NCBI GenBank assembly: GCA_018650185.1
Contig: JABIGL010000047.1
Coordinates: 1 to 37,501, forward strand
DNA length: 37,501 bases
DNA from: Chloroflexota bacterium
Lineage (GTDB): Bacteria > Chloroflexota > Dehalococcoidia > Lucifugimonadales > Lucifugimonadaceae
Direction: 5' to 3'
Part shown: positions 25,930-35,094 of the stretch, piece by piece
How the letters are laid out: every line of letters begins with the position of its first letter
Numbering within the stretch: the stretch's first letter is position 1
Position numbers and translations under genes: made by a program
Notes under the pieces: model-generated
Told to the model about the DNA's origin: nothing
Seen by the model: the letters and a program-made list of their open reading frames with translations, nothing else
The model's database searches: none

Positions 25930-27389
25930 GCGACACACCCGGCACCGACACTACGACCTTCGTAATTTTCGGGATTACGGGTGACCTGGCGGCACGGAAG
26001 TTGCTACCGGCGCTGTTCAACCTGGCCTGTCTGGGCCGGCTGCCAGAAGACACGAAAATAGTTGGATTTGCCCGACGTGATCGGACGGATGACGAGGTCC
26101 GTGAGCTTCTGCGGGAGGGCGTGAGCTCGGTCGGTGGGATGGAGGGACACGTCGCTGAGTGGGATGAATTTGTCCGCGGGATCACCTATATTTCAGGCGA
26201 CCTGACCAACACCGGCGACTACCTAAAACTGGACTCCCACTTGAGGGACCTCGAAGGCCCCGGTTCGTCGGGTCGTGCCTACTACCTCTCGGTCGCTCCC
26301 AACCTTTACGACGACTGCGTCCGAGAGCTCGGTGCGGCCGGTATGTGCGCGGAAGACGGCGATAACTGGCGACGTGTGGTGATCGAAAAGCCGTTTGGGC
26401 GGGATGGCGCTTCGGCAGCTGCGCTGGATCAAGAAATACAGGCCGTTTTCGCCGAGAGTCAGGTGTATCGGATCGATCACTATGTCGGCAAAGAGACGGT
26501 CCAGAACCTGATGTATTTCCGGTTTTTGAATTCGATATTCGAACCGCTGTGGAATCGGAACTACATAGAGTCGGTACAGATCTCTGCACTGGAAGAAGTT
26601 GGCGTCGAGGGCCGGGTGGACTTCTATGACCAGACCGGTGTGGTGCGAGACATGTTCCAGAACCACCTGTTGCAGGTGCTGGCGATGGTAGCGATGGAGC
26701 CGCCGAACTCGGTGGACGCCGACGCGCTTCGCAACGAGAAGGCGAAGGTACTTCAGGCAGTCCGCTGCCCTGAGCCCGAGCATGCGGTGAGCGCGCAGTA
26801 CGAGGGTTACACATCACTACCGGGGGTCGCACCGGGGTCCACAACACCGACCTATGCCGCCATGACGTTACGGATCGATAACTGGCGCTGGCAGGGTGTG
26901 CCCTTCTTCCTCCGAAGTGGCAAGGCGTTATCCGGCAAATCCACGGAGGTGGTCATCCAGTTCCGTGAGCCTCCCCACCTGCTGATGGGTTCGGGGCCGA
27001 ACGCAGAGTCGGCCAAGATCGAGCCAAACACGTTGGCACTCCGACTTCAGCCGAATGAGGGGATGCACCTCCGGTTTATGTCCAAGGTCCCCGGTGGTGG
27101 CACGGCAACGCGGCCGGTGGACATGCGTTTCAATTACGACGATACGTTTGAGGGACAGTCGATTCCGGATGCCTACGTGCAGTTGCTGGATGACGTGGTG
27201 CGGGGCGACCAGTCTCTATTCACCCGATCGGACAATATTCATGCAGCGTGGGCGATTGTTGATCCCCTGTTAGAAGCATGGAGCGCTTCGGACGCGCCAC
27301 CACCGGCCCTGTACCGGGTGGGGTCGGACGGACCAGCGCAGGCGGACACGATGCTTGAGGCTGAAGGACAGATGTGGCGGGCGGGTTAG
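25926..27389 (+). CDS. zwf: glucose-6-phosphate 1-dehydrogenase
   Basis: Zwf, 487 residues, oxidises glucose 6-phosphate to 6-phosphoglucono-lactone and starts the oxidative pentose phosphate pathway. Motifs are F-G-I-T-G-D-L-A-A-R-K near residue 13 (cofactor loop), V-I-E-K-P-F-G-R-D, R-I-D-H-Y-V-G-K-E (the catalytic signature), and F-Q-N-H-L-L-Q. Everything appears intact. It is the second gene of gnd-zwf with ATGA overlap. The intermediate lactonase could be the propeller gene at 13140, which is not linked. Confidence 0.97.
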
Positions 27390-28547
27390 CTAATCTCCCC
27401 ACGTAGATCGATGCAGTTGGTCGAAAGCCAGGCTCCACGGTGGCCGGAGAAACCCAAGCGCTCGCACATCCTGTGCCCACTGGCCGTAGGGCATCTGACG
27501 GGAGAAGGAACTTCCTCCTATTGCACGGGACAGTCGCGTGAGCAGGGTTTCAGCGATATCCGAGATCGACGTCTTGCCTAGAAGGGTTTGGCGCGCCCGC
27601 GTGGTTTCGTCGGCAATAGACCGGAGCATCCCTTCGTGGAGTTGCTGGACCTGCCAGGCCTCCATCTCCACACGGCTCCACTCCACCTGCTCGTACGAGG
27701 ACAGCCTGTCTTTCTTCGATGAAAGTTGCTGCCGAGCCGTTTCCACGGCAACCTCGACCACCCCAACGATCACGGACGCGAACATGCAGGCGATCGATGG
27801 GGACGCGACCGGACGCAACTCCCCTCCTGCGTTATGCCAGGCCCGTCGTTTTGCCGGGAAGTCGGTGAACTTTACGGCGTGACTCTGGGTGGCGGTCATG
27901 CCGTGGCCGTCCCAAGGCGCGATGACCTCCACGCCAGCGGTTCCGTCGAGTGGCACGTCCCGCAGGTCCAGGAAGAACTCGTCGAAAACGTCTTCGCCTT
28001 CGGGAACGGCTGTCGTAATGACGAAGGACGTGATCCCGGTCCCGCTCCCGAAATGTTTCGACCCGGTCAGTACGTAACCGTCCTCCACCGCACGGGCCGA
28101 TGACCTGGTTCGAGAGACATCACCGCCGCTCCCGGCCTCCGAAGTGATCGTCCCCCAGAAATTACCATCGCGGGCACACTGGTATGCCCAATCACGTTGA
28201 GCGTCCCACTCGGTCCCGAACTGATTACCCGGTGCTGGTGGGGTCTGCCCACCAAATCCAAGCAGCAACACGCCCGGATGCATTGCGGCGACCAGCGCTA
28301 CCGACGGGTCGCCGTGAGCCAGGATTCGCAGGATTTCGCACACATGACGTGTCGACTCCGTCGCCTCGCCCCAGATCCCGCCGTGTGAGACCGGAACGCC
28401 CGTCAGCGTGAATCCAGCGTCGGCCAGTTGGTCGAAGTCATCACGCGATAATTCCCGGCGCATTTGCCGTTCTTTCCGCTGACTTTCCCACTCATCCGAA
28501 ATCGCTCGGACGCGAGAGGTTATGGAATCGAATTCTGCCGCGTGCAT
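27390..28547 (-). CDS. acyl-CoA dehydrogenase-family protein
   Basis: A 385-residue protein with the acyl-CoA dehydrogenase layout. An N-terminal helical domain (L-A-D-A-G-F-T-L-T-G-V-P, G-G-I-W-G) precedes a beta domain with W-G-T-I-T-S-E-A-G-S-G-G and G-S-K-H-F-G-S-G-T, the FAD-binding region. A C-terminal four-helix domain ends R-A-I-G-G-S-S-F, which is also the pattern of DszC/HpaA-like flavin monooxygenases. I cannot identify the catalytic glutamate with certainty, so it may be a monooxygenase-type member. The 3' end abuts the zwf stop head-on (convergent, no gap). Confidence 0.85.
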   Translation of the reverse strand: MHAAEFDSITSRVRAISDEWESQRKERQMRRELSRDDFDQLADAGFTLTGVPVSHGGIWGEATESTRHVCEILRILAHGDPSVALVAAMHPGVLLLGFGGQTPPAPGNQFGTEWDAQRDWAYQCARDGNFWGTITSEAGSGGDVSRTRSSARAVEDGYVLTGSKHFGSGTGITSFVITTAVPEGEDVFDEFFLDLRDVPLDGTAGVEVIAPWDGHGMTATQSHAVKFTDFPAKRRAWHNAGGELRPVASPSIACMFASVIVGVVEVAVETARQQLSSKKDRLSSYEQVEWSRVEMEAWQVQQLHEGMLRSIADETTRARQTLLGKTSISDIAETLLTRLSRAIGGSSFSRQMPYGQWAQDVRALGFLRPPWSLAFDQLHRSTWGD

Positions 28548-28598
28548 GTGCTCTCCCGGTAACTTCGGTACGAATCAGCGGCGATAGCTTGCCACATC

Positions 28599-28631
28599 CC
28601 TCGGTGCCACTGGTCTCCGGTGGCACCGAGG
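28599..28631. repeat. 33-bp near-perfect inverted repeat in a divergent promoter region
   Basis: Arms CCTCGGTGCCACTGG and CCGGTGGCACCGAGG pair over 15 bp (one G-T) around TCT. It lies between the acyl-CoA dehydrogenase-like start (28547, minus) and the GYD gene (28756, plus). It has no T-run, so an operator or stabilising hairpin is more likely than a terminator. Confidence 0.7.
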
Positions 28632-28755
28632 CACCGGTGGGTCGCACAGACCTATGAACGGCTTTGTGAGGCAAGAGCAGACGCACGTTTCGATATTCCT
28701 CTAGGATGCGCACGCGGGCCACGGCGACCCGCATGATTCATTGGAGGATGTAGAG

Positions 28756-29078
28756 ATGGCACGGTATTTGATTCAGGCTTCGTACACATCGGATTCTTTG
28801 GCGACCCAGGTCAAAAACCCGACGAACCGACTGGAAGCGGTGGCGGTCATGATGGCGTCTGTCGGATCACATCTGTTGACGCGTACTACTCTTTCGGAGA
28901 TTTCGACATCGTGATCATTGCCGACGCACCGGACAATGTGAGCGCTGCGTCCGGCGCTATAGCGGCCGCCGCCGGTGGGTCACTCTCGAAGGTCCAGACG
29001 ACACCTTTGCTCACGGCAGAAGAAGGTCTCGCCGCGATAACGAGGGCGGGATCGGTCGGATACAAACCTGCGGGTTGA
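28756..29078 (+). pseudogene. GYD-domain protein gene with a one-base frameshift
   Basis: ATG 28756 has GGAGG at 28743-28747. The first ~36 codons read M-A-R-Y-L-I-Q-A-S-Y-T-S-D and on to M-M-A-S-V-G, the N-terminus of the GYD family. After about 28865 the family sequence continues in another frame, I-T-S-V-D-A-Y-Y-S-F-G-D-F-D-I-V and on to T-T-P-L-L-T-A-E-E-G and G-Y-K-P-A-G-stop at 29078. The total of 323 bases is one short of 108 codons, so a single base is missing near 28861-28866. Everything else is well preserved, so this is either a recent mutation or a sequencing error. The family's function is unknown. Confidence 0.8.
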
Positions 29079-29110
29079 CAAGCGCTTCAGACTGAACCAG
29101 CGATCCAGCG

Positions 29111-29149
29111 AACAGGGTGCCTGACTAACATCGGTGCACCCTGTTTTTT
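29111..29149 (+). terminator. rho-independent terminator after the GYD gene
   Basis: AACAGGGTGC (29111-29120) pairs with GCACCCTGTT (29136-29145) around a 15-base loop, followed by TTTT. It lies 33 bases after the GYD stop and before the SDR gene. Confidence 0.85.
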
Positions 29150-29230
29150 CACTCAACGGTCTGGACTGTGACTCAGGTTATGTCCCTCACCGTTAAATTA
29201 CGTCAGAGCTAACCAACTGGAGGATCGAAC

Positions 29231-29998
29231 ATGGCAGGACTCGTGGAGGGCAAAGTCGCCCTGATTACGGGAGCTGGCGGCGGCATTGGACGTGCCACTG
29301 CGCTTGAATATGCACGAGAAGGAGCCAATGTTGTTGCCGCCGACATAAACGGGGACGCCGCAGAGGAAACAACGCGGCTAGTACGAGATGCCGGAGGCGA
29401 GGCGGCGTCTGTGGTCGTCGATGTGACGGATGAATCAGCGGTTACCGTGATGGTCGACTTCACCGTCTCCCGGTACGGTCGGCTTGACTGCGCCCACAAC
29501 AATGCCGGGATCCTGGGCCCGCTGTCGGATATCGCCAACTACCCGCGCGAAGAATACGACCGCGTACTGGCGGTGAATGTCACGGGTGTGTGGTTGTCAC
29601 TACAGGCCGAAGTGCGCCAGATGCTGAAGCAGGACACCCCTGAGGGCGGTCACACTATCGTCAACACATCGTCGGTTGCGGGCCTGGTGAGCAATCACGC
29701 CATTCCGGCGTACACCGTCAGCAAACACGCCGTGATTGGTCTCACGACTGCCGCAGCACAATCTTATGGTAGTGAGGGGATCAGGGTTAACGCCGTCTGC
29801 CCTGCCCTGATCGAGACGGCTATGTCGATGCCGTTCCAGGTCGACCCGGACAAGCCGAGCACGACCCGTGTCCGACAGGCGATCAACCGCAACGGGCAGC
29901 CAGAAGAGGTCGCAGCCCTCGTTGTGTGGCTGTCCTCGTCCGCGTCATCGTTTATCACGGGAACGCCGGTACGCGTGGACGGTGGAGCGCTGGCTTAG
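29231..29998 (+). CDS. short-chain dehydrogenase/reductase (SDR)
   Basis: A 255-residue classical SDR. The cofactor motif T-G-A-G-G-G-I-G is at 13-20 with D38 after the second strand, suggesting NAD preference. N-N-A-G is at 90-93 and the active site has S147/S148, Y161 and K165 (Y-T-V-S-K). The C-terminal V-D-G-G-A-L-A is typical. Substrate unknown; glucose or hydroxysteroid or cyclic-alcohol dehydrogenases are all in this group. GGAGG at 29219-29223 precedes the ATG by seven bases. Confidence 0.92.
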   Translation: MAGLVEGKVALITGAGGGIGRATALEYAREGANVVAADINGDAAEETTRLVRDAGGEAASVVVDVTDESAVTVMVDFTVSRYGRLDCAHNNAGILGPLSDIANYPREEYDRVLAVNVTGVWLSLQAEVRQMLKQDTPEGGHTIVNTSSVAGLVSNHAIPAYTVSKHAVIGLTTAAAQSYGSEGIRVNAVCPALIETAMSMPFQVDPDKPSTTRVRQAINRNGQPEEVAALVVWLSSSASSFITGTPVRVDGGALA

Positions 29999-30001
29999 CG
30001 A

Positions 30002-30655
30002 TTACCCGATCACCTCGAATGCCCAGATCTGCATCAGCGCGTCGGGGATTCCTATGGGCATGGTGTGAACTGGATCAGTGACCTCGGCCAATTTCCACAA
30101 CCCGGCGTCTGTCAGTTCGGCTTCTTTCTCCACGAAGCCGGCCGTCTCCCGGTAGTCCGGGCGCATCGAGTAGATGACGTGGCCTCCGGGTTTCGTGACT
30201 CTGACCATCTCGTCCAGCGAGGACGCCGGCGCGTGCCCCAGAGTCAGGACACCTACACAGGTCACCGCGTCGAAGATGTTCGTCGCGAAATCCAGAGGCT
30301 TGCCGAGTTCCATCTGCCTGAGCACCTGGTAAACGTTCTTTAGTCGCGCCTGGGCGAGCATCTCTGACGAGAAGTCGATGCCGGTCAAGTCTGTGTAACC
30401 GACCTCAGACAAGAATTGACCAACCAGCCCGGTTCCGACACCCGCATCCAGAATCCGACCGGTCACTGGCACATGTTTCTGTACCACCGGCACGGTCATC
30501 TGCGGAGCGGACCAGCCGTAGCGCTGGCCCATTTCCTCATCGTAGGTCGCCGACCAGGTGTCGTAGCGCGCTTCCAGTTGCTCCGGGTTCGTAGACGAGT
30601 ACACCCACTCCACACCGCCCTGGTTTGGCGCCGGGCCGTCCGATTTTGTGCTCAT
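30002..30655 (-). CDS. SAM-dependent class I methyltransferase
   Basis: A 217-residue methyltransferase. Motif I is I-L-D-A-G-V-G-T-G-L-V-G, followed by L-T-G-I-D-F-S-S-E-M-L-A (motif II region) and V-T-C-V-G-V-L-T-L-G-H (motif IV). The opening L-E-A-R-Y-D-T-W-S-A-T-Y-D is like the Williams-Beuren-related (WBSCR27) and UbiE-like small-molecule enzymes. Target unknown. The start is either GTG 30664 or ATG 30655; GAGGAG lies 2 or 11 bases away, neither ideal. Its stop almost touches the SDR stop (3 bases apart, convergent). A strong terminator separates it from the upstream ThDP gene. Confidence 0.85.
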   Translation of the reverse strand: MSTKSDGPAPNQGGVEWVYSSTNPEQLEARYDTWSATYDEEMGQRYGWSAPQMTVPVVQKHVPVTGRILDAGVGTGLVGQFLSEVGYTDLTGIDFSSEMLAQARLKNVYQVLRQMELGKPLDFATNIFDAVTCVGVLTLGHAPASSLDEMVRVTKPGGHVIYSMRPDYRETAGFVEKEAELTDAGLWKLAEVTDPVHTMPIGIPDALMQIWAFEVIG

Positions 30656-30670
30656 CGATCTCACAACTCC

Positions 30671-30714
30671 TCAAAACAAAAGGGGCGTCCCGGCCAAAGC
30701 CAGAACGCCCCTTT
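30671..30714 (-). terminator. rho-independent terminator after the ThDP-enzyme gene
   Basis: On the minus strand AAAGGGGCGTTCTGGC pairs with GCCGGGACGCCCCTTT over 16 bp (some G-U pairs) around TTTG, then TTGTTTT follows. It is 30 bases past the stop of the ThDP enzyme and just before the methyltransferase start. Confidence 0.9.
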
Positions 30715-30744
30715 CAATGTTCCTGAATACCAGTCCGCCTGGGC

Positions 30745-32400
30745 TTACTTCAGCAGCTCCGGGTACATGGAGAAGTCCATCTGCTGCACCGTGATCGTCT
30801 CGATCAGTGCGGTCTTGCCCTCGCTGTTGAGCTGCTGCGCCTTCTTGATCGCCGGGCCAACTTCTTCAGGCTTCTCGACACGGATGCCGGTTGCGCCTAG
30901 GCCTTCTGCGATCTTGGCGTAGTCACCACCCTGGTTACCGGCGCCAAACTCTTCCATAGCTGTCGGTTGGTGGTGGTTGTAGCCGCCCATCGTGCTGTTG
31001 TTCAGCACAACGGTCGTGATCGGATAGCCGGACCGCACTGCGGTCTCGAGGTCCAGTCCAGACATGCCGAACGCCGCGTCGCCCATGATGTTCATGCAGA
31101 ACTTGGACGGATCAGCGATCTTGGCACCGATCATCAAGGGGAGACCGTACCCGAGGTGGGTGGTCTTGCCCCAGCCGATGTATCCGAACGGCACGGTCGC
31201 ACTGTAGAACGGCATTACCTCGTCACGTGGGTGACCGGCGTCGTGGGTGGCCACGGTATTCTTGTGATCGACCGCTGCATTGATCTCTGCGACGACCCGG
31301 TACGGGTTCATCGGGGATCCGGCGGTCGCCAGTTTCGGTGCCCACTCTGCTTGCCATTCCGCCCATGAGGTGGCAACACGGTCTGCAGTGGCGGTGTCGC
31401 CCCTGCGGCCGTTTTCGCCGATGGCAGCCTTGACCTCTTCGACCATTGCCTCCAACACCAGCTTGGCGTCGCCGACGATTCCGAGGTCGATCGGGTAGTC
31501 CTTGTTGATGTCCTCGTCCGAGATGGTCGAGTGGATCATGAACTTGCCGTCAGGAATCTCAAGACCAAAGTTGGTCCGGGTTAGGCCCGTGCCGACGCAG
31601 AACATCGTGTCTGAGTCACCGAGCCACTGCCACACGGGCTTCGGCGCGGTCCGGTTGGACGAACCCAGGGCCAGGGGATGGCTGTCCGGGAATGCGCTCT
31701 TCGCTTGCATGGTGGTCATGACCGGGATCTGGGTGAGCTCTGCGAGCTCCATCAGCTCATCGGTCGCGCCGGCGTAGAGAACACCTTGCCCCGCCCAGAT
31801 GGCCGGGGTGCTGGCCGAAAGAAGTTGCTTGACGGCGTCCTTGATATCAGACCGGTTCGGTGCGGTCTTGATGGCCTTGGTTGGCTGGTAGTCGGTGAAG
31901 CCCTCTGGGACTTCCTGACCGAGTACGTCGCCGTTCAACTGGAGAAGCGTCGGTCCTGGCCTACCGTTACGGGCTACGTGGAAGACACGTCGGACCTGCT
32001 GCGAGACACGCTCGATGCGGTTAACGTCGAGGGCGAGCTTGGTGACGTGCTCGAAATTTTCTGGAGCGGAGAAACCCGGAAAGACGTCCTCACGGAATGT
32101 GCCGTGGCCGCCGGGCATGTAGACCAGCGGGACTGCCTCGCCAAAGGCCTGGGCGATTCCGCCGAATGAGTTCTCAACACCGGGACCACCCTGGGATGCG
32201 AATACGCCGATCTTGCCTTTGGAGGCGAGCTGTCGGCTGTAGGCGTCAGCCGCCTGGATTCCGCCGCGTTCCTGTCGGAAAACGATCGGCCGGATGCCTG
32301 CCTTGGCTACCGCTTCGATAAGCGGGTTTGCCGGGAAGCACGCCATCCACTCGACGCCTTCTTTTTTCATGCACTGGGCTACAAAGTCGAAGCCGTTCAT
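30745..32400 (-). CDS. thiamine diphosphate-dependent enzyme (acetolactate synthase-like)
   Basis: A 551-residue ThDP enzyme with the three-domain acetolactate synthase/benzoylformate decarboxylase layout. The N-terminal Pyr domain has F-R-Q-E-R-G-G-I-Q-A-A-D with catalytic E44. The middle domain has T-P-A-I-W-A-G-Q-G-V. The C-terminal PP domain has G-D-A-A-F-G-M-S-G-L-D and V-V-L-N-N-S-T-M-G-G, giving the GDG-NN-like metal site with A replacing G (G-D-A). Substrate not assignable; family members include ALS, oxalyl-CoA decarboxylase and sulfoacetaldehyde acetyltransferase. It stands alone with its own terminator. Confidence 0.92.
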   Translation of the reverse strand: MNGFDFVAQCMKKEGVEWMACFPANPLIEAVAKAGIRPIVFRQERGGIQAADAYSRQLASKGKIGVFASQGGPGVENSFGGIAQAFGEAVPLVYMPGGHGTFREDVFPGFSAPENFEHVTKLALDVNRIERVSQQVRRVFHVARNGRPGPTLLQLNGDVLGQEVPEGFTDYQPTKAIKTAPNRSDIKDAVKQLLSASTPAIWAGQGVLYAGATDELMELAELTQIPVMTTMQAKSAFPDSHPLALGSSNRTAPKPVWQWLGDSDTMFCVGTGLTRTNFGLEIPDGKFMIHSTISDEDINKDYPIDLGIVGDAKLVLEAMVEEVKAAIGENGRRGDTATADRVATSWAEWQAEWAPKLATAGSPMNPYRVVAEINAAVDHKNTVATHDAGHPRDEVMPFYSATVPFGYIGWGKTTHLGYGLPLMIGAKIADPSKFCMNIMGDAAFGMSGLDLETAVRSGYPITTVVLNNSTMGGYNHHQPTAMEEFGAGNQGGDYAKIAEGLGATGIRVEKPEEVGPAIKKAQQLNSEGKTALIETITVQQMDFSMYPELLK

Positions 32401-32456
32401 CTCTGGAAGACCTCCGTCCTCAGACGTAATATCGATTTATCTTGTGCCGTGCCGTG

Positions 32457-33245
32457 ATGAGACGAGTTCGTCGATGCTCGCCCCGAGCAACCGGCAATAC
32501 CGGGCTACATTGGCTGGCGCATTGTACCGCCGCCGGGTTGTTCGCGCCGGTCCAAATTGCCCTTGTACAGACCATCTACGCCAGACACGCGTTACGATGG
32601 CGTGATAATTCAATCTTTCTCACAAGTCATGCCCGCCTCGCAAAGGTAAGAACAATCAAGTCCACGCTCACCCTGGACGACGGCGCCACTCTTGATTTCA
32701 AGACAATAGGCGACCCGGCAAACCGGCCTATTGTCTTGCTAGGCCCGGGCAACGCTCCACCGGACCTGCTACACAGTCTGGCAGAACGGCTTTCGAGCGA
32801 TTTCCTGGTAGAGCTTGTTCCGCTTCCGGGAGATGGACGTGGCGGGGACTGGACCTCCGCTGCCCTGGACGCGGTCGGCGCTCCGGCCCTGGTAGTCGGG
32901 TACGGCCAGTCGTGCCGGGCGGCATTCGTGTCTACAAGACTGCGAGAAGTGAAGGCATTGATGGTGGTGGACGCCAGCCTTCCTCATCCGGATACGGACG
33001 ATCCCGGGGTGTCCACGCTGATTCTCCGAGGACGACAGGCTGAACGGCTCACACATGCAGATGCGGTCGCTCTCATGAATCGCCTTCCGGGCTCGCGTTT
33101 GTATGAACTGGAGGACTGCGCCGACGACCCGGCTGTAGAAGCCCCGGATGCGCTTGAGACGGCAATACGTTGGTTTATCGACCACCTGCCGGAAGACGGG
33201 CCCGCTGAGTATTCGGGCGAGAATTCGGGCCAATCAGGGGCCTGA
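32457..33245 (+). CDS. alpha/beta-hydrolase-like protein, start uncertain
   Basis: The well-behaved part begins near 32655 (S-T-L-T-L-D-D-G-A-T-L-D-F) and runs to the stop, about 195 residues. It follows an alpha/beta hydrolase plan: P-I-V-L-L-G-P-G-N (oxyanion region), L-P-G-D-G-R-G-G-D-W, nucleophile elbow V-V-G-Y-G-Q-S-C-R-A-A, then L-M-V-V-D-A-S-L-P and L-I-L-R-G-R. The elbow is unusual (G-Q-S-C-R, not GxSxG) and the catalytic histidine is not obvious; E-D-C-A-D-D replaces the usual histidine region. The in-frame ATG 32457 or TTG 32538 would add 28-65 unlikely residues; no clear start with a ribosome site is seen. An inactive or divergent hydrolase is possible. Confidence 0.55.
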   Translation: MRRVRRCSPRATGNTGLHWLAHCTAAGLFAPVQIALVQTIYARHALRWRDNSIFLTSHARLAKVRTIKSTLTLDDGATLDFKTIGDPANRPIVLLGPGNAPPDLLHSLAERLSSDFLVELVPLPGDGRGGDWTSAALDAVGAPALVVGYGQSCRAAFVSTRLREVKALMVVDASLPHPDTDDPGVSTLILRGRQAERLTHADAVALMNRLPGSRLYELEDCADDPAVEAPDALETAIRWFIDHLPEDGPAEYSGENSGQSGA

Positions 33246-33356
33246 TCTCCTTGCTACACGGTTATCGGCGGCCTATCGCTGTTGCCGCATTTGTCTCGCT
33301 ACGATAACTTTTCGATCAACACATCCCGTATCACACGAGCACCATGGAGTACCGGT

Positions 33357-35084
33357 ATGGTCACCTCTGCGGCCCTCATCGAACTTGACTCAGCGATCGA
33401 GATGCGTGACGGGGTAACCCTTTACGCAGACGTGTATCGCCCAAACGTTGATGGCGAATGCCCGGTGATTCTCCAACGGACCCCGTACGACAAGCGAAGT
33501 GCGCCCGCCGTCAATGCATTACAGGCCGTTGAGAACGGTTATGCGGTGGTGCTGCAAGACGTCCGTGGACGCTATCGTTCAGGCGGAACATTCGACACTT
33601 TTGTGAACGAAGCAAATGACGGATATGACACCGTTGAGTGGATCGCCGAGCAAGACTGGTGCAACGGTAAGGTCGGGATGGTCGGCGGGTCTTACGTCGG
33701 CGCTACCCAGTGGCTTGCTGCTTCAGAAAAACCGCCACATCTGACAGCGATCTTCCCGAGGGTCACCGCGTCCGACTATCACGAAGGCTGGACCTACCAG
33801 GGTGGAGTCTTCCAACTGGGCTTCAACGTTTCGTGGGGCATCCGGCTGGCAGCAGCAAACGCCAAACATCTTGGAGAAGACCTCGGTCTATCCGACGAGC
33901 GCGTCGCAGAACTTGGGCGAACTGTGGACGATATCGGCGAGGCATTATGGACGCTTCCGCTGGACCAGCAGCCATTTATGAGCGCACAGACGTCGCCATA
34001 CTTCTTTGACTGGTTGAACCACCCGACAGATGACGGTTTCTGGTCTAACGTAAGGGTTGAAGACAAGCACGACGACATACAGACACCGGCGTACAACCTT
34101 GGCGGCTGGTACGACATCTTCCTGATGGGCACGCTGCGCAACTACGTGAACATGCGCGAGAACGGCGGGTCTGATGAGGCGAAGAACGGCCAGAAATTGA
34201 TCATCGGTCCGTGGAGTCACAGCACCATCGGCCAGAACGTGGTCGGTGATGAGGATTTCTCCCACCAGGCGACGGCAACCGGCGTTAACCTGGATGAATT
34301 GACGCTTCGCTGGTATGACCACTGGCTCAAGGGCGAGGACAACGGCATCATCGATGAGCCGCCGGTCAAGATCTTTGTCATGGGTGAGAACATCTGGCGG
34401 GATGAGAATGAGTGGCCGCTTGCCAGGGCAGAACGCACCCGTTTCTACCTGCACAGTGATGGCCGCGCTCACTCCCCAAGCGAGCACGGTGTACTGTCTA
34501 CGACGCCGCCGGAAGACGAGCGACCGGACGTTTTCCTTTACGACCCGCAGGCACCGGTCCAGACGCAGGGTGGCCCCTTGTGCTGCGGTGGGGTACCGCT
34601 TCCCGACGGTCCAAAGAACCATGCAGAAAAAGAGGAACGGGCCGACATCCTCGTCTACTCCACGGAGGTGTTGGAAGAGGACGTCGAGGTCACGGGACCG
34701 GTGAAGGTTTCGCTCTGGGCTTCAACCTCGGCCGAAGATACCGACTTTACGGGCATGCTTCTGGATGTAAGACCATGCGGTTGTGCGGTGAACCTCACGG
34801 ACGGAATTGTCCGCGCCCGGTACCAGGAATCTCGGAAGCGTTCGCACCACGTTGACCCGAATCTACCCAAGCGATTTGATATCGATCTCGTGGCTACAAG
34901 TAATGTATTTAAAAAGGGACACAGGATCCGGTTAGAGATCTCGTCGTCCAACTTCCCGCGCTTCGCCAGGAACCTGAACACGGGGCTATGGGCGGACAGC
35001 AACGAGATTGCGGTGGCGACGAACACAGTGTTCCACGACACGCAGCACGATAGTTACGTAGAGTTGGACATCATCCCGCGCTAG
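33357..35084 (+). CDS. CocE/NonD-family hydrolase (X-Pro dipeptidyl-peptidase S15-like)
   Basis: A 575-residue protein with the S15 plan. An alpha/beta hydrolase domain has R-T-P-Y-D-K-R, Q-D-V-R-G-R-Y-R-S-G-G and the nucleophile G-G-S-Y-V-G-A (S112). The I-I-G-P-W-S-H region carries the catalytic histidine and G-G-W-Y-D-I-F the aspartate. A C-terminal PepX_C jelly roll follows (L-E-I-S-S-S-N-F-P-R-F-A-R-N-L-N-T). Members hydrolyse esters (cocaine esterase), amides, cephalosporin-type acyl groups or X-Pro peptides. ATG 33357 (GGAG eight bases upstream) is preferred to the longer frame from 33282. The MFS gene follows after 10 bases, so product and transport may be linked. Confidence 0.93.
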   Translation: MVTSAALIELDSAIEMRDGVTLYADVYRPNVDGECPVILQRTPYDKRSAPAVNALQAVENGYAVVLQDVRGRYRSGGTFDTFVNEANDGYDTVEWIAEQDWCNGKVGMVGGSYVGATQWLAASEKPPHLTAIFPRVTASDYHEGWTYQGGVFQLGFNVSWGIRLAAANAKHLGEDLGLSDERVAELGRTVDDIGEALWTLPLDQQPFMSAQTSPYFFDWLNHPTDDGFWSNVRVEDKHDDIQTPAYNLGGWYDIFLMGTLRNYVNMRENGGSDEAKNGQKLIIGPWSHSTIGQNVVGDEDFSHQATATGVNLDELTLRWYDHWLKGEDNGIIDEPPVKIFVMGENIWRDENEWPLARAERTRFYLHSDGRAHSPSEHGVLSTTPPEDERPDVFLYDPQAPVQTQGGPLCCGGVPLPDGPKNHAEKEERADILVYSTEVLEEDVEVTGPVKVSLWASTSAEDTDFTGMLLDVRPCGCAVNLTDGIVRARYQESRKRSHHVDPNLPKRFDIDLVATSNVFKKGHRIRLEISSSNFPRFARNLNTGLWADSNEIAVATNTVFHDTQHDSYVELDIIPR

Positions 35085-35094
35085 CCGGGGCTCT

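Noticed and set aside
28756-28913. GYD gene as a third selenocysteine or programmed frameshift case
   Set aside because: The break is a one-base shift, not an in-frame TGA, and no slippery site or stimulatory structure is seen.
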